A stretch of DNA of 64,000 nt from an uncultured bacterium (GTDB lineage: Bacteria; CSSED10-310; CALFER01), in NCBI GenBank assembly GCA_937951895.1, contig CALFER010000090.1, forward strand, positions 62,001 to 126,000, written 5' to 3'. Below are positions 1 to 8,712 of the stretch, piece by piece. A program made the position numbers and the translations under genes. Under the pieces are notes generated by a model that was not told the origin of the DNA, ran no database searches, and was given only the letters and a program-made list of their open reading frames with translations. Positions within the stretch are counted from its first letter, which is position 1. Each line of letters begins with the position of its first letter.

Positions 1-924
1 CTCGGAGCCAGCTATGTCGCTGTGAAACAGTACGAGATCATCCGAGATAAGTATGAAGACGAAGACCTGGCACTCGGAAGCGTCGATTTCCAGATCGCCG
101 GCCTGTTCGATGGAATGCTGGACTTGTATACCGAGTATGCCGAACTGAAATGGGATTCCGAGGAACCCTTCGGTGAGGATCTCGATGACGGCAAAGCACT
201 TTACTCCAGCATCACCTTGTATGCCGGCCCCGTTACGATTCTCGGAGAATACAAGGATTATGATTTCTGGGCATCTCGGTACAGCAGACCACCGACTGCT
301 GACAGGGATGACGAAATCGCCGAGACCGACGATATCCGGGGTCCGCGAATCAGGGTGGATTACTTCCTCGCATCAACGGACACCCTTTTCTATGTCAGCG
401 GGAGTCGATTCGACAATCATGCGCATGAAACCTCCTTCGGCAGCGTATTCCGAAATCGAATCGATCATCTTTATGGTGGAATCGAGCAGAAATGGGATAA
501 TCTCTATGCTCATGTGACCTATGGCTACAAAAAATACGTCACACTGGATGAGATTCACCGCCGGATTACCTCTGATATTGAATACACCATCGTCGGCAAC
601 CACAGCATCAATCTCTATTATGAGTATAAATTCACAGGAAATCCCGGTGCGGAAAAAGACGAGCATAAAAGCTATCTGACCTATTCCATCAGTCCCTTTC
701 TCTCTGTGACTGCACACTACAGCAAACACATCATCCAGCAGACAGGAAAGAACAGGACCGAAGACGAATGGATCGCCGGCGAAATCAGCACGACGCCGAT
801 CCCTGCCCTGACACTCATGGTTGTTTACGGCAAACTGCCGCCAGGCCTCATCTGCAGCGGCGGCCAATGCCGGATCGCACCTGAATTTGAAGGCATTCAG
901 GCATCGCTCAGTTACCGATTCTGA
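1..924 (+). CDS. Outer-membrane beta-barrel protein, 5' end outside window
   Basis: The frame is open from the first base; the first internal start is a GTG at 22, but codons before it (LGASYVAVKQ) look like coding sequence, so the gene most likely begins upstream and only its C-terminal part (about 307 residues) is seen. The protein consists of alternating polar/hydrophobic, Tyr- and Phe-rich strands separated by charged loops. It ends in a strand terminating SLSYRF, the C-terminal aromatic typical of outer-membrane barrels recognised by BamA. From memory it resembles DUF6029-type barrels, but that is weak. No substrate can be assigned. Its stop TGA overlaps the ATG of the next gene by one base, suggesting co-transcription, although the neighbour looks functionally unrelated. 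Confidence 0.7.
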   Translation, partial: LGASYVAVKQYEIIRDKYEDEDLALGSVDFQIAGLFDGMLDLYTEYAELKWDSEEPFGEDLDDGKALYSSITLYAGPVTILGEYKDYDFWASRYSRPPTADRDDEIAETDDIRGPRIRVDYFLASTDTLFYVSGSRFDNHAHETSFGSVFRNRIDHLYGGIEQKWDNLYAHVTYGYKKYVTLDEIHRRITSDIEYTIVGNHSINLYYEYKFTGNPGAEKDEHKSYLTYSISPFLSVTAHYSKHIIQQTGKNRTEDEWIAGEISTTPIPALTLMVVYGKLPPGLICSGGQCRIAPEFEGIQASLSYRF

Positions 925-1856
925 TGCGTCTCATCCACCTCACTCTCCCCCATTCTCACCCTCTCAGCCCTCATTTCGATCTTATACTCCCGACCGACAG
1001 ACCACACGTCCGCCGGTCGGCCCCGTTCACGCCACCGCTCATCGCCGGACATTCCAATCCGATCGTTCTCACCGGACATGCAGTCATCACCGATTGGGAA
1101 TCTTCAAACCGCCGATCCATCCCGGCCCTGGTCAGCCTTCCGGATCGTTCATCGTTAGCGAGACTCTGGAAGACACGATGGGCACTCGCCGAGCAGAATC
1201 GTCATTCGGACATCGAGATTGCTCTCGCGTTCCATCGGTGCGTCCTTGACTGCTCAGTCAAACCAGCCGAGGCATTTAGCTGGATCCCGGAACACCTTCG
1301 CACACACGGTCCCGATGAACTGTTGCGCGTCGGAGCATTGCCGCGATCGTTTCTTATCCGGTTGCACACATCTTCCCTTGATTGGTCGACTGTAAGCAGA
1401 TTGGCTGATTTTTATCCTTCGGACCGCAGAAGCCTTTTTTCGGTCTGTTGCCTGTTTTCACAGGCATCATCCAGCCAGTTTCGCATGATTGTCGATGTTC
1501 TTCAGGAACTCGCGATCATCGGCAACACGACGATACGCGATTATCTGCGAGATCCCGTCTGGCGGAAAAACGTAGCGGAGCGAACTCGAAAACAGCGCGC
1601 GCAACTCCTCACCACACATCTCAACCGACTCCGAAACCCCCTGCAAACGAGATTCCAGGAAAAAATCAATGACATGATCGCTGATGTGGCGCTGCCTCCC
1701 GGGGCCAGACTGCTGACTCCGCCGGGAGGCGAGGGCTGCACGATTGATCTGAACATGAGACTCACTTCAATCAACGAACTGGACGAGTATGCCGAGGCCC
1801 TCCGGAACAGTCGACAGGCAATCGAGCGACTCCTGACATTCTTGCGGGATGAATAA
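924..1856 (+). CDS. Degenerate ParB-like protein coupled to SPL-type radical SAM gene
   Basis: A 310-residue soluble protein that I do not recognise with certainty. Residues about 38-75 (GHSNPIVLTGHAVITDWESS, followed by IPALV) echo a ParB/Srx N-terminal fold, in which a 'PI' strand is followed by a short 'I-x-G/D' turn and a second strand, but the usual G-HRR motif is missing. The C-terminal part is helical and ends with a segment beginning LPPGARL and rich in S-x-x-E-L, reminiscent of the tail of ParB/KorB-like proteins. No signal peptide or membrane segment is visible. It starts in the stop codon of the preceding gene and overlaps the radical SAM gene by 8 bp, so translation is probably coupled to the enzyme. 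A partner or DNA-targeting subunit for that enzyme is an inference. Confidence 0.55.
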   Translation: MRLIHLTLPHSHPLSPHFDLILPTDRPHVRRSAPFTPPLIAGHSNPIVLTGHAVITDWESSNRRSIPALVSLPDRSSLARLWKTRWALAEQNRHSDIEIALAFHRCVLDCSVKPAEAFSWIPEHLRTHGPDELLRVGALPRSFLIRLHTSSLDWSTVSRLADFYPSDRRSLFSVCCLFSQASSSQFRMIVDVLQELAIIGNTTIRDYLRDPVWRKNVAERTRKQRAQLLTTHLNRLRNPLQTRFQEKINDMIADVALPPGARLLTPPGGEGCTIDLNMRLTSINELDEYAEALRNSRQAIERLLTFLRDE

Positions 1857-2877
1857 CCGGAAGAGGGTCTCGCAATTCCTGATCGATGATTCTCTCACCC
1901 GACATCCGTTAATCGGTGAATTGCTCGCGTGTTGTCGCCCCATCCCCGTCGCGTGGTTTTCGAACTCCGCGGAGCAACTCCTGCGATCGATTCGCGGCCA
2001 ATCGACTCGAACCGTCGTCATCACGCGGAACCCGGGACTCTTTTTCAAGCCCATGCATGCTTCGGGCGGGATCCCGGATCCGGAACGCATCGGACACTAT
2101 CGCTTCGACATGCTGCAGGGATGTCCGGGGCGCTGTCTGTACTGTTTTTGCCGGTGTTACCTGAACACGCCTTCTCCGCATGTATTTTTGAACATCGAAG
2201 ACGCAACAGGTGAACCGGCTTGTAGAGTTCCGAGCCGACTTGTAACCGGAGATATCGCCGACAGCCTCGCTCTCGGATCATTGTCGCTCCTTCTGCATGA
2301 GTATGCGGCGATATGCCTTCCGGATTCGCGCTTCGAACTGCGGTCGAAGTTCGCGCTTCCTCCCGGCTGGCAACGATTGGATCCCCGCCGATTCAGACTC
2401 GACTGGAGTATCAGCCCCGCACGGGCGATTCGATCGTTCGAGCCCGGCACCGATCACCTCGATACCCGTCTCGACTCGATCGGAAAAGCTGTGCAGGCGG
2501 GATTCCCGGTCGGGCTGCGTCTGGATCCTCTGCAGAATTACGCCTCCGATGATCTGTCGTACGTCGAACTGATCTGTGAAATCGCTCGCAGGATGAGAGG
2601 ATGGATGCCGGAAGCCATCGTTCTGGGAGCATACAAGCTGACTCCTGAACTCAGACAACTCATCTTGAAGACATCACCGTTATCCGGGATCAACACGATC
2701 GAGTGGACATTATGCGAAGATGCCAAGTATCGTCCTTCTCGCGCACTCCGTATTCCGCTTTACCGCCGGATGATCGACCAGATCGATGCGTGTTTCCCGG
2801 GTGTGCAGATCCATCTGAGCATGGAGCCGGCGTGGGTATGGAATCTATTCCCGAGATGCCGGGTGGAATCGGACTAA
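1849..2877 (+). CDS. Spore photoproduct lyase-family radical SAM protein
   Basis: A 342-residue radical SAM enzyme. The cluster motif C92-x3-C96-x2-C99 sits in GCPGRCLYC and is followed by a YLN-x-P-x(4)-FLN-x-ED segment, the arrangement found in spore photoproduct lyase (SPL) relatives, where the 4Fe-4S cluster cleaves S-adenosylmethionine to start thymine-dimer repair. Two further cysteines (101 and 103) follow immediately. The rest has a TIM-barrel-like pattern (residues about 130-330) with an R-x-D-P loop around residue 225. There is no sign of sporulation genes nearby, so the substrate may not be the spore photoproduct; SPL-like proteins occur widely in non-sporulating bacteria with unknown roles. 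It overlaps the upstream ParB-like gene by 8 bp. Family confidence is high, exact reaction unknown. Confidence 0.8.
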   Translation: MNNRKRVSQFLIDDSLTRHPLIGELLACCRPIPVAWFSNSAEQLLRSIRGQSTRTVVITRNPGLFFKPMHASGGIPDPERIGHYRFDMLQGCPGRCLYCFCRCYLNTPSPHVFLNIEDATGEPACRVPSRLVTGDIADSLALGSLSLLLHEYAAICLPDSRFELRSKFALPPGWQRLDPRRFRLDWSISPARAIRSFEPGTDHLDTRLDSIGKAVQAGFPVGLRLDPLQNYASDDLSYVELICEIARRMRGWMPEAIVLGAYKLTPELRQLILKTSPLSGINTIEWTLCEDAKYRPSRALRIPLYRRMIDQIDACFPGVQIHLSMEPAWVWNLFPRCRVESD

Positions 2878-2902
2878 ACCTTGCGATAGCCGAACGAGTC
2901 TA

Positions 2903-3475
2903 ATGGTCTGGATTGGACGTGATGCCGTGGACGACACCGAACTGATCGAACAAGTAAAAGCAGGGAATCAATCAGCCTACTCCAGCCTCATGGACCGGTA
3001 CATGCCGCTCGTTTATTCCCTGAATCTGCGGATGCTCCGGAATCCGCAGGATGCCGAAGATGCCACACAGGATGTCTTCATTCGGGCGTATCAGCAGATC
3101 AATCAGTTCAGGGGACAATCGCGATTCAGCACATGGTTATACCGGATTGCGGTGAACATGAACCTACGGAAACTCAAGAAAATCAACAGGATCAACCATG
3201 AAATCGACGTGAGCGCCTTGGTGGATCTCCCGGACCCGGGCGGTAACCCTCTGACGCACACTCTCGCACGCGATGAACGTGAAACACTCGATCGATTGAT
3301 CACCAGGCTGCCCCCCAAGCAAAAACTCGTGCTGATGCTTCGGGCAATCCGGCAGATGCCATTTTCTGAAATCGCCGCGATCACGAAGCGCTCACTGGGA
3401 TCGGTCAAGGCCAATTACTTTCTCGCAGTCCAGAATCTGACTCTCGCAATGCGGAAGGAGACCGGGAAATCATGA
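2903..3475 (+). CDS. ECF-type RNA polymerase sigma factor
   Basis: A 190-residue sigma-70 family factor of the extracytoplasmic-function group. Region 2 spans roughly residues 25-90 with DAEDATQDVFIRAY and the FSTWLYRIAVN helix that contacts the -10 element. Region 4 occupies about 130-185 (LPPKQKLVLML, then FSEIAAITKRSLGSVKANYF helix-turn-helix). There is no region 1.1 or 3, as expected for the class. I kept the ATG at 2903; a GTG at 2927 would give a start closer to the family consensus and neither has a convincing ribosome site. The stop overlaps the next ATG by 4 bp, and the next two genes encode an anti-sigma factor and a periplasmic protein, so this is a self-contained envelope-sensing module. 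Confidence 0.93.
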   Translation: MVWIGRDAVDDTELIEQVKAGNQSAYSSLMDRYMPLVYSLNLRMLRNPQDAEDATQDVFIRAYQQINQFRGQSRFSTWLYRIAVNMNLRKLKKINRINHEIDVSALVDLPDPGGNPLTHTLARDERETLDRLITRLPPKQKLVLMLRAIRQMPFSEIAAITKRSLGSVKANYFLAVQNLTLAMRKETGKS

Positions 3476-4077
3476 ACGAGTGCAACCGTTTCCGAAAGCA
3501 GGTTTCTCTGGGACATTTCGACGAATCTCTCCGGGAAGTGTCGCTTTCGAACCAAAACCATATCGCGTCCTGCCCGGATTGCCGCGAATGGATCAGCCAA
3601 CTCGGGAAGATTGAAGAGCAGTTGAATCCTGACCGGGAGATTCCGGCGATCGAACCGGAAGTACTGAGACGAATGAAGCGGAGTGTTATGGTTGCGATCG
3701 ATGCGACACCGATTCGAGCCGGATTTCTGCGATCGTTTCTGCTGTCGACGAAACTCATCGCATTTTCTTCGGCAGCCGCCCTTCTGATATTGATTATCGC
3801 ATTCAGGATCGCTCCGATCCGCCATGGATCGGACCATGACAGCGAACGTGCGATCGCTGCGGCAACGCTGTTGGTCGAAGAAACGGACTCGCTGGATACC
3901 GCAGACCCCGAAGTTCTTTCTCAAGCGCTATGGATTCAGATCGACACGGCTCTGATGCCGTTCATCGAGGAAGAAATCGAGACATCCGATTCGACCGGAC
4001 TGTCGGATTCCATGTTGGAAACTGCACGGAGTTTTCAGGAGGATGACTGGAACGCTCTCAGGAGGTATTTATCATGA
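3472..4077 (+). CDS. Zinc-finger-type anti-sigma factor, single transmembrane segment
   Basis: A 201-residue protein whose N-terminal domain carries H30-x3-C34-x2-C37 (HIASCPDC), the signature of ZAS-type anti-sigma domains that hold ECF sigma factors inactive at the membrane. One hydrophobic segment at about 92-113 separates this cytoplasmic part from an acidic periplasmic part of about 85 residues with no known domain. It overlaps the sigma gene by 4 bp and the following gene by 4 bp, which guarantees stoichiometric coupled synthesis. The expected mechanism, from the family, is signal-dependent release of the sigma factor by proteolysis or conformational change; the signal is unknown. Confidence 0.85.
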   Translation: MNECNRFRKQVSLGHFDESLREVSLSNQNHIASCPDCREWISQLGKIEEQLNPDREIPAIEPEVLRRMKRSVMVAIDATPIRAGFLRSFLLSTKLIAFSSAAALLILIIAFRIAPIRHGSDHDSERAIAAATLLVEETDSLDTADPEVLSQALWIQIDTALMPFIEEEIETSDSTGLSDSMLETARSFQEDDWNALRRYLS

Positions 4078-4661
4078 GATGCACGGGAGTATTTGAACGA
4101 TGGGCTGTCATTGTTTTCCTGTTGCTCGGCGCGACAGTGTCGGCGCAGGAAGGTTCACCGACTCAGAATGACCATAAGCGGCGTGAAGATGCCCGTGAGA
4201 TGATGGAATCGATCCGCATCTGGAAGATCACGCAGGAACTGGAAGTCGATGAGTCACTCGCGTCACGCCTCTTTCCCAGGATCAACGAAAGCAATCGGAT
4301 TCGACGCCAAACCGACCGGGATATTGCGAAATCTCTTGCTGAACTGCAAGTTCTCATCGAAAAAGGCGCTCCGGATTCTGCGTTGAACGCAGGGCTGGAA
4401 AACGTGATTCAGGTCCGCGAGAACGGCATGCGTGCGATCAGGCAATCCGAAGATCGCATCATGGAACTCCTGACGCCGAAACAGAAGGCGAAGTATCTGG
4501 TGCTGGAATCCGAGTTCCCCCGCAAGGTGCGGGATTTCATGCGGCAGCACCGAAGTCAGAAGCGCGGAGAAGCCGGTAATGGATCAGGACCACCGCCCTG
4601 GACGGATCCCCTACCTCCCGACGGACCCCCGGATTTTCCCGAACATCCTCACGGTGAGTAA
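4074..4661 (+). CDS. Periplasmic LTxxQ/Spy-like helical protein of the ECF module
   Basis: A 195-residue exported protein. It has a Sec signal peptide (hydrophobic core about 11-20, probable cut after Ala24 in TVSA-QEG). The mature part is almost entirely helical and charged, with an LTPKQ-KAKYLVLE segment at 133-145 that matches the LTxxQ motif of Spy/CpxP/CnrX-type periplasmic proteins, then a proline-rich tail (about 170-195). Such proteins act as chaperones or as sensors that regulate an anti-sigma factor, which fits its position as third gene of a sigma/anti-sigma operon (4 bp overlap). It runs 13 bp into the convergent purE gene. Role as the sensor is an inference. Confidence 0.7.
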   Translation: MRCTGVFERWAVIVFLLLGATVSAQEGSPTQNDHKRREDAREMMESIRIWKITQELEVDESLASRLFPRINESNRIRRQTDRDIAKSLAELQVLIEKGAPDSALNAGLENVIQVRENGMRAIRQSEDRIMELLTPKQKAKYLVLESEFPRKVRDFMRQHRSQKRGEAGNGSGPPPWTDPLPPDGPPDFPEHPHGE

Positions 4662-5158
4662 GTTTTCTCTGCCTGCTGTGCGTCCCGGATGACCTTGTTC
4701 GACAGATTCTGCTTATAGGCGTGCAGCAGGGGTTTCAGTTCGGTGAATTCATTTGCAATGACCTGAACGGCAAACAGCGCGGCATTCCGGGCGCCTCCCT
4801 GTCCAACAGCCATCGTCGCCACCGGCACTCCGGGGGGCATCTGCACCATCGACAGCATGGCATCCATTCCGAGCAGAACGGAAGAGGGAATCGGAACTCC
4901 GACAACCGGCAAGGTGGTCTCGGCTGCGATGGCTCCGGGTAATCCTGCAGACCAGCCCGCAGCCGCGATGATCACTCTCACTCCCAGCCCTTCTGCCTCC
5001 CGTGCGAGTGTGACCGTTCGTTCCGGTGTCCGGTGTGCGCTGCTCACCGTCATCCGATATGGCACTTTGAACTCCTCGAGAATCTCGATTGCACCCGACA
5101 CAACCGACAGATCCGATGAACTTCCGATAATGATTAAGACACGAGGACACGATTTCAT
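4649..5158 (-). CDS. purE: 5-(carboxyamino)imidazole ribonucleotide mutase PurE
   Basis: A 169-residue PurE, which moves the carboxylate of N5-CAIR to give CAIR in de novo purine synthesis. Conserved features are the GSSSDL phosphate loop near residue 12, the SAHRTP loop with H42, and GVPVATMAVGQGGARNAALFA near 120-140. The loop usually written AGGAAHLPG is AAGWSAGLPG here, so a normally conserved His is replaced; LPG and the overall pattern still resemble class I bacterial PurE rather than class II AIR carboxylase. The ATG overlaps the end of purD by 4 bp and is preceded by GGGAGG. It is the last gene of the def-to-purE operon; no purK is in the window. Confidence 0.95.
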   Translation of the reverse strand: MKSCPRVLIIIGSSSDLSVVSGAIEILEEFKVPYRMTVSSAHRTPERTVTLAREAEGLGVRVIIAAAGWSAGLPGAIAAETTLPVVGVPIPSSVLLGMDAMLSMVQMPPGVPVATMAVGQGGARNAALFAVQVIANEFTELKPLLHAYKQNLSNKVIRDAQQAEKTYSP

Positions 5159-6438
5159 TTCCCGACCTCCCTATCCAGCGCTCTCCAACCGATGTCATTC
5201 CGATAATAGATACCCTCAAACTGAATTTTTTTCAGGCGAGCATACGCCCGATCGCGAGCTCTCCGGAATGTGTCGCCCAGCGCACAGACCGCCAGCACGC
5301 GGCCTCCTGCAGTCCTGATCCCGCCGTCGGAATCACTCGCCGTTCCCGCATGAAACACCTCCACACCGGTCTCAGCGGCATCCCATGACGCATCGATGAT
5401 CGGATAGCCCGATCGATACGCGCCCGGATACCCTCCGGACGCGGCAACGACACAAACCGACGGACTGGGATCCCAGACCAGAGGTGGGAGTGCAGCGATC
5501 GTACCATTCACGGCCGCAAGGATCACATCGCAGAGATCGCTTTTCAGACGCATGAGAACAGACTGGGTTTCCGGATCTCCGAAGCGCACGTTGTATTCGA
5601 GCACGTAAGGATGCGAATCGACAACCATGATTCCGACATACAGGATGCCGATGAAGGGGGAGCCATCCCGTCGCATCCCGAGAATTGTCGGGCGTATGAT
5701 CTGTTCTTCGATCGTGTGTTTCAGCGGGGGTGTGATGACGGGAGCCGGCGAGTATGATCCCATTCCACCGGTGTTTGCACCCGTATCGCCTTCTCCGACA
5801 GCCTTGTGATCCTGGCTGGTTTCAAGCAGACACCAGCTTTCTCCATCACTGACCGCCATGATCGAAGCCTCTTCCCCCACCAGTTTTTCCTCGACAAGTA
5901 TCGTCGCGCCGGCATCTCCGAATCGTTTGTCGACGAGCATCATTCGTGCGGCAGAATCCGCCTCTTCCTCCCCGGAGCAGACCACCACCCCTTTTCCTGC
6001 CGCAAGGCCATCCGCCTTGATGACACATGCACCGTTGAATTGTCTGATCGCGTTCCCGGCTTCCTCCAAGCTTCGACAGATCCTCCAGCGGGCAGTTGGA
6101 ATCCCGTGTCTCGCCATGAACTCCTTCGCATACACTTTGCTGCCCTCGAGGCGAGCGGCACGTTCTGACGGCCCGAAGATTCGACAATCACCCAGTCGAT
6201 CGACCAATCCCATGGTCAGAGGCGCTTCCGGGCCGATAACGATCAGATCCGGTCGAAGATTCCGGGCGAATTGACAGAGGTCATCGATCCGATCAGACGG
6301 AATCGCATGACACGAGGCAATCCTGCTGATTCCTGCATTTCCCGGTGTCACGTGCAACTCGTGTCGATGCGCGGAGCGTTTCAGCGCCCAAACAATGGCG
6401 TGCTCGCGTCCCCCCCCACCGATAATCAGTATTTTCAT
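5155..6438 (-). CDS. purD: Phosphoribosylamine-glycine ligase PurD
   Basis: A 427-residue ATP-grasp enzyme joining glycine to phosphoribosylamine in purine synthesis. It begins with the family hallmark MKILIIGGGGREHA and contains the ADGLAAGKGV ATP-grasp loop near 140, the GMGSYSPAP segment near 225 and EYNVRFGDPETQ near 280, which carries metal ligands. A longer reading from a TTG at 6444 is possible, but the ATG at 6438 has GAGAGG at ideal spacing and matches homologous starts. It sits 12 bp after purH and overlaps purE by 4 bp. Length is normal for the family. Confidence 0.96.
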   Translation of the reverse strand: MKILIIGGGGREHAIVWALKRSAHRHELHVTPGNAGISRIASCHAIPSDRIDDLCQFARNLRPDLIVIGPEAPLTMGLVDRLGDCRIFGPSERAARLEGSKVYAKEFMARHGIPTARWRICRSLEEAGNAIRQFNGACVIKADGLAAGKGVVVCSGEEEADSAARMMLVDKRFGDAGATILVEEKLVGEEASIMAVSDGESWCLLETSQDHKAVGEGDTGANTGGMGSYSPAPVITPPLKHTIEEQIIRPTILGMRRDGSPFIGILYVGIMVVDSHPYVLEYNVRFGDPETQSVLMRLKSDLCDVILAAVNGTIAALPPLVWDPSPSVCVVAASGGYPGAYRSGYPIIDASWDAAETGVEVFHAGTASDSDGGIRTAGGRVLAVCALGDTFRRARDRAYARLKKIQFEGIYYRNDIGWRALDREVGK

Positions 6439-6450
6439 GTTCAACCTCTC

Positions 6451-8019
6451 TCAATGCCTGAAATGTCGTTTGTCCGTGAAGATCATGGCAATCCCCTGCT
6501 CGTTGCAGGCCGCGATCACCTCATCGTCCCGCTTCGAACCTCCGGGTTGAATGACAGCCGTCACCCCATGCCGTGCCGCATGGTCGATCCCGTCCCGGAA
6601 CGGGAAGAAGGCATCCGATGCCAGAACAGCCCCCCTCACACGCTGCCCGCCTTTTGTGCAAGCGATCGTGACCGAATCCACCCGACTTACCTGACCTCCA
6701 CCGATCCCGACCGTTGCGCCATTCGATGCACAAACGATCGCGTTCGATTTGACGTGACGCACGATCCTCCAGGCAAAATCCAGATCCCTGAGTTCTTCGG
6801 AAGTCGGAGCACGATTCGTCACCACCCGATGCGGCACACATCCGCGGTCGCTTCGATCCCGCTCCTGAATGAGGGCGCCTGAACCCATGAAACGCAGATC
6901 GAATGTCTGTTCCCTGAGGTCCGGAGGCATGCTGAGGATACGCCGGTTTTTCTTTTTCAGGAGCAGTTTCAAAGACTCTTCGGGATAATCCGGGGCGATG
7001 ATGACTTCCAGAAAGGGTGTCTCGTTGAGAAGTTGAGCGACATCCATCGTGACCGATTGATTGAGTGCGGCGATACCGCCATAGGCCGATACGGGATCAC
7101 TGTCATACGCACGCCGGTAGGCATCGGCCAGGTTGTTCGCAGATGCAGCGCCGCATGGTGTCTGATGTTTGATTATCGCCACGGCAGCTTCGTCAAATGA
7201 TCCCGCGACATCCCAGGCTGCCTGAGCATCCAGGATGTTATTGAAAGACATCTCCAACCCGCCGTGAACGCGCGCGTTCAGGACACTGACTTTACTGGAC
7301 AGCGGTACGACATAACGGGCGGCTTTCTGATGGGGATTTTCACCATACCGAAGATCGGACTCATGCCGGAAAGGTATTGTGAGCAATCCGGATGGGAGCC
7401 CGGGGGTAGTGTGGGATCGAACGGCGTGTTGCCGGTAAAAGTAATCCGCAATCACGGCATCATAGTATGCTGTGTGCTGAAAGGCTTTCATGGCCAGTTC
7501 GAATCGGAAGGATTCCGGCAACACACCGTTTTCCCGTTCCAGCAAGTCGATAATCCTGGCGTAATCGCAGGTATCGGTAACAATTGCCGTATGCCGATAG
7601 TTCTTGGCAGCAGCACGGATCATCGAGGGCCCACCGATATCGATGTTTTCGATAATCAACTCGTGATCTTCCGGATCCTGCATGACAGTACGCTCAAAGG
7701 GATAAAGATTGACAACGATGATGTCAAAGGGTTCGATCGCGAGTGAACGCAGGGTTTCAATGTGTCTCGAGTCGGATCGATCCGCCAGAATGCCGGCATG
7801 GATGTTCGGATGAAGCGTCTTGACCCGTCCATCCAGAATCTCCGGGAAATGTGTCACCGCACTGACATCGATCACTCGAAGTCCTTCCTTGCGAAGTGCG
7901 GTCGCTGTGCCGCCGGTCGAAATGATCTCAAAGCCATGATCACGGAGATGCGTTGCGAACGTCGCGATGTCTGTCTTATCGGAAACACTGATAAGTGCTC
8001 GTTTCAAGGACGAATTCAT
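6451..8019 (-). CDS. purH: Bifunctional AICAR transformylase/IMP cyclohydrolase PurH
   Basis: A 522-residue enzyme for the last two steps of IMP synthesis. Residues 1-about 195 form the MGS-like IMP cyclohydrolase domain (ALISVSDK, ISTGGTA, LDGRVKTLHP, NLYPFE, DIGGPSMIRAAAKN). The rest is the transformylase with RYGENPHQKA, IIKHQTPCGAA (usually KH-x-NPCG) and SAYGGIAALN, the last two being slightly divergent from consensus. The C-terminal LASDAFFPFRDGID and QPGGSKRDDEVI blocks are intact. The ATG at 8019 follows AAAGGAACAGAG. It lies 23 bp downstream of rpe in the same operon and directly upstream of purD. Confidence 0.96.
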   Translation of the reverse strand: MNSSLKRALISVSDKTDIATFATHLRDHGFEIISTGGTATALRKEGLRVIDVSAVTHFPEILDGRVKTLHPNIHAGILADRSDSRHIETLRSLAIEPFDIIVVNLYPFERTVMQDPEDHELIIENIDIGGPSMIRAAAKNYRHTAIVTDTCDYARIIDLLERENGVLPESFRFELAMKAFQHTAYYDAVIADYFYRQHAVRSHTTPGLPSGLLTIPFRHESDLRYGENPHQKAARYVVPLSSKVSVLNARVHGGLEMSFNNILDAQAAWDVAGSFDEAAVAIIKHQTPCGAASANNLADAYRRAYDSDPVSAYGGIAALNQSVTMDVAQLLNETPFLEVIIAPDYPEESLKLLLKKKNRRILSMPPDLREQTFDLRFMGSGALIQERDRSDRGCVPHRVVTNRAPTSEELRDLDFAWRIVRHVKSNAIVCASNGATVGIGGGQVSRVDSVTIACTKGGQRVRGAVLASDAFFPFRDGIDHAARHGVTAVIQPGGSKRDDEVIAACNEQGIAMIFTDKRHFRH

Positions 8020-8042
8020 CTCTGTTCCTTTCGATGATGATC

Positions 8043-8702
8043 TCAGGGTATCGAGGCTGCCTGAAGGAGATCCGCAACCGCTTTGGCCGGATCCGGTGTT
8101 TTGAAAACCGAATTGCCGGCAATCACGATTCGTGCTCCGGCTCGGACCAGTTCTTTGACATTGGAAAGATTGACGCCGCCATCCACGGATATGATCGCTC
8201 GGAGATTTCTGGACCGGATCACATTATTCAGACGCGCGATTTTATCGATAGTCTCCGGTATGAAGTCCTGTCCGCCGAATCCGGGATTGACCGCCATGAC
8301 AAGGACGAAATCGACGAGATGGAGGATTTCGGCGAGATGGCCGAGCGGAGTCGAAGGATTGATCGCGACTCCCGCCTTGACACCCGTCGAACGGATCATA
8401 GTCAACGTGCGGTGGAGGTGAACACAGGCTTCGACATGCACGGAAAGCCGGTCCGCTCCGGCCTTCACGAATGCGTTGATGTATCGATCCGGTTCGGTGA
8501 TCATGAGATGAACATCGAGAGGCAGTCGCGATGCATTTTTTACGGAATTGACCACGAGCGGGCCGATTGTGATGTTTGGAACAAAATGCCCATCCATGAC
8601 ATCCATATGAATCAGATGGGCTCCTCCGCGGCTCACGAGATCGATCTGAGAACCCAGTTGGGAGAAATCGGCAGACAGAATCGATGGCGCAATCTCAATC
8701 AT
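8043..8702 (-). CDS. rpe: Ribulose-phosphate 3-epimerase
   Basis: A 219-residue TIM-barrel epimerase that interconverts ribulose-5-phosphate and xylulose-5-phosphate in the pentose phosphate pathway. Visible motifs are APSILSADF at the N-terminus (catalytic Ser/Asp region), HMDVMDGHFVPNIT with the metal-binding His and Asp, DVHLM near 63, VMAVNPGFGGQ near 135 and the ISVDGGVN phosphate-binding strand near 170. The start is preceded by GAGGAGGGAGGG. Placed between the PASTA gene and purH, in the same relative position rpe holds in the def-fmt-prkC-rpe neighbourhoods of other bacteria. Confidence 0.96.
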   Translation of the reverse strand: MIEIAPSILSADFSQLGSQIDLVSRGGAHLIHMDVMDGHFVPNITIGPLVVNSVKNASRLPLDVHLMITEPDRYINAFVKAGADRLSVHVEACVHLHRTLTMIRSTGVKAGVAINPSTPLGHLAEILHLVDFVLVMAVNPGFGGQDFIPETIDKIARLNNVIRSRNLRAIISVDGGVNLSNVKELVRAGARIVIAGNSVFKTPDPAKAVADLLQAASIP

Positions 8703-8712
8703 CCCTCCCTCC

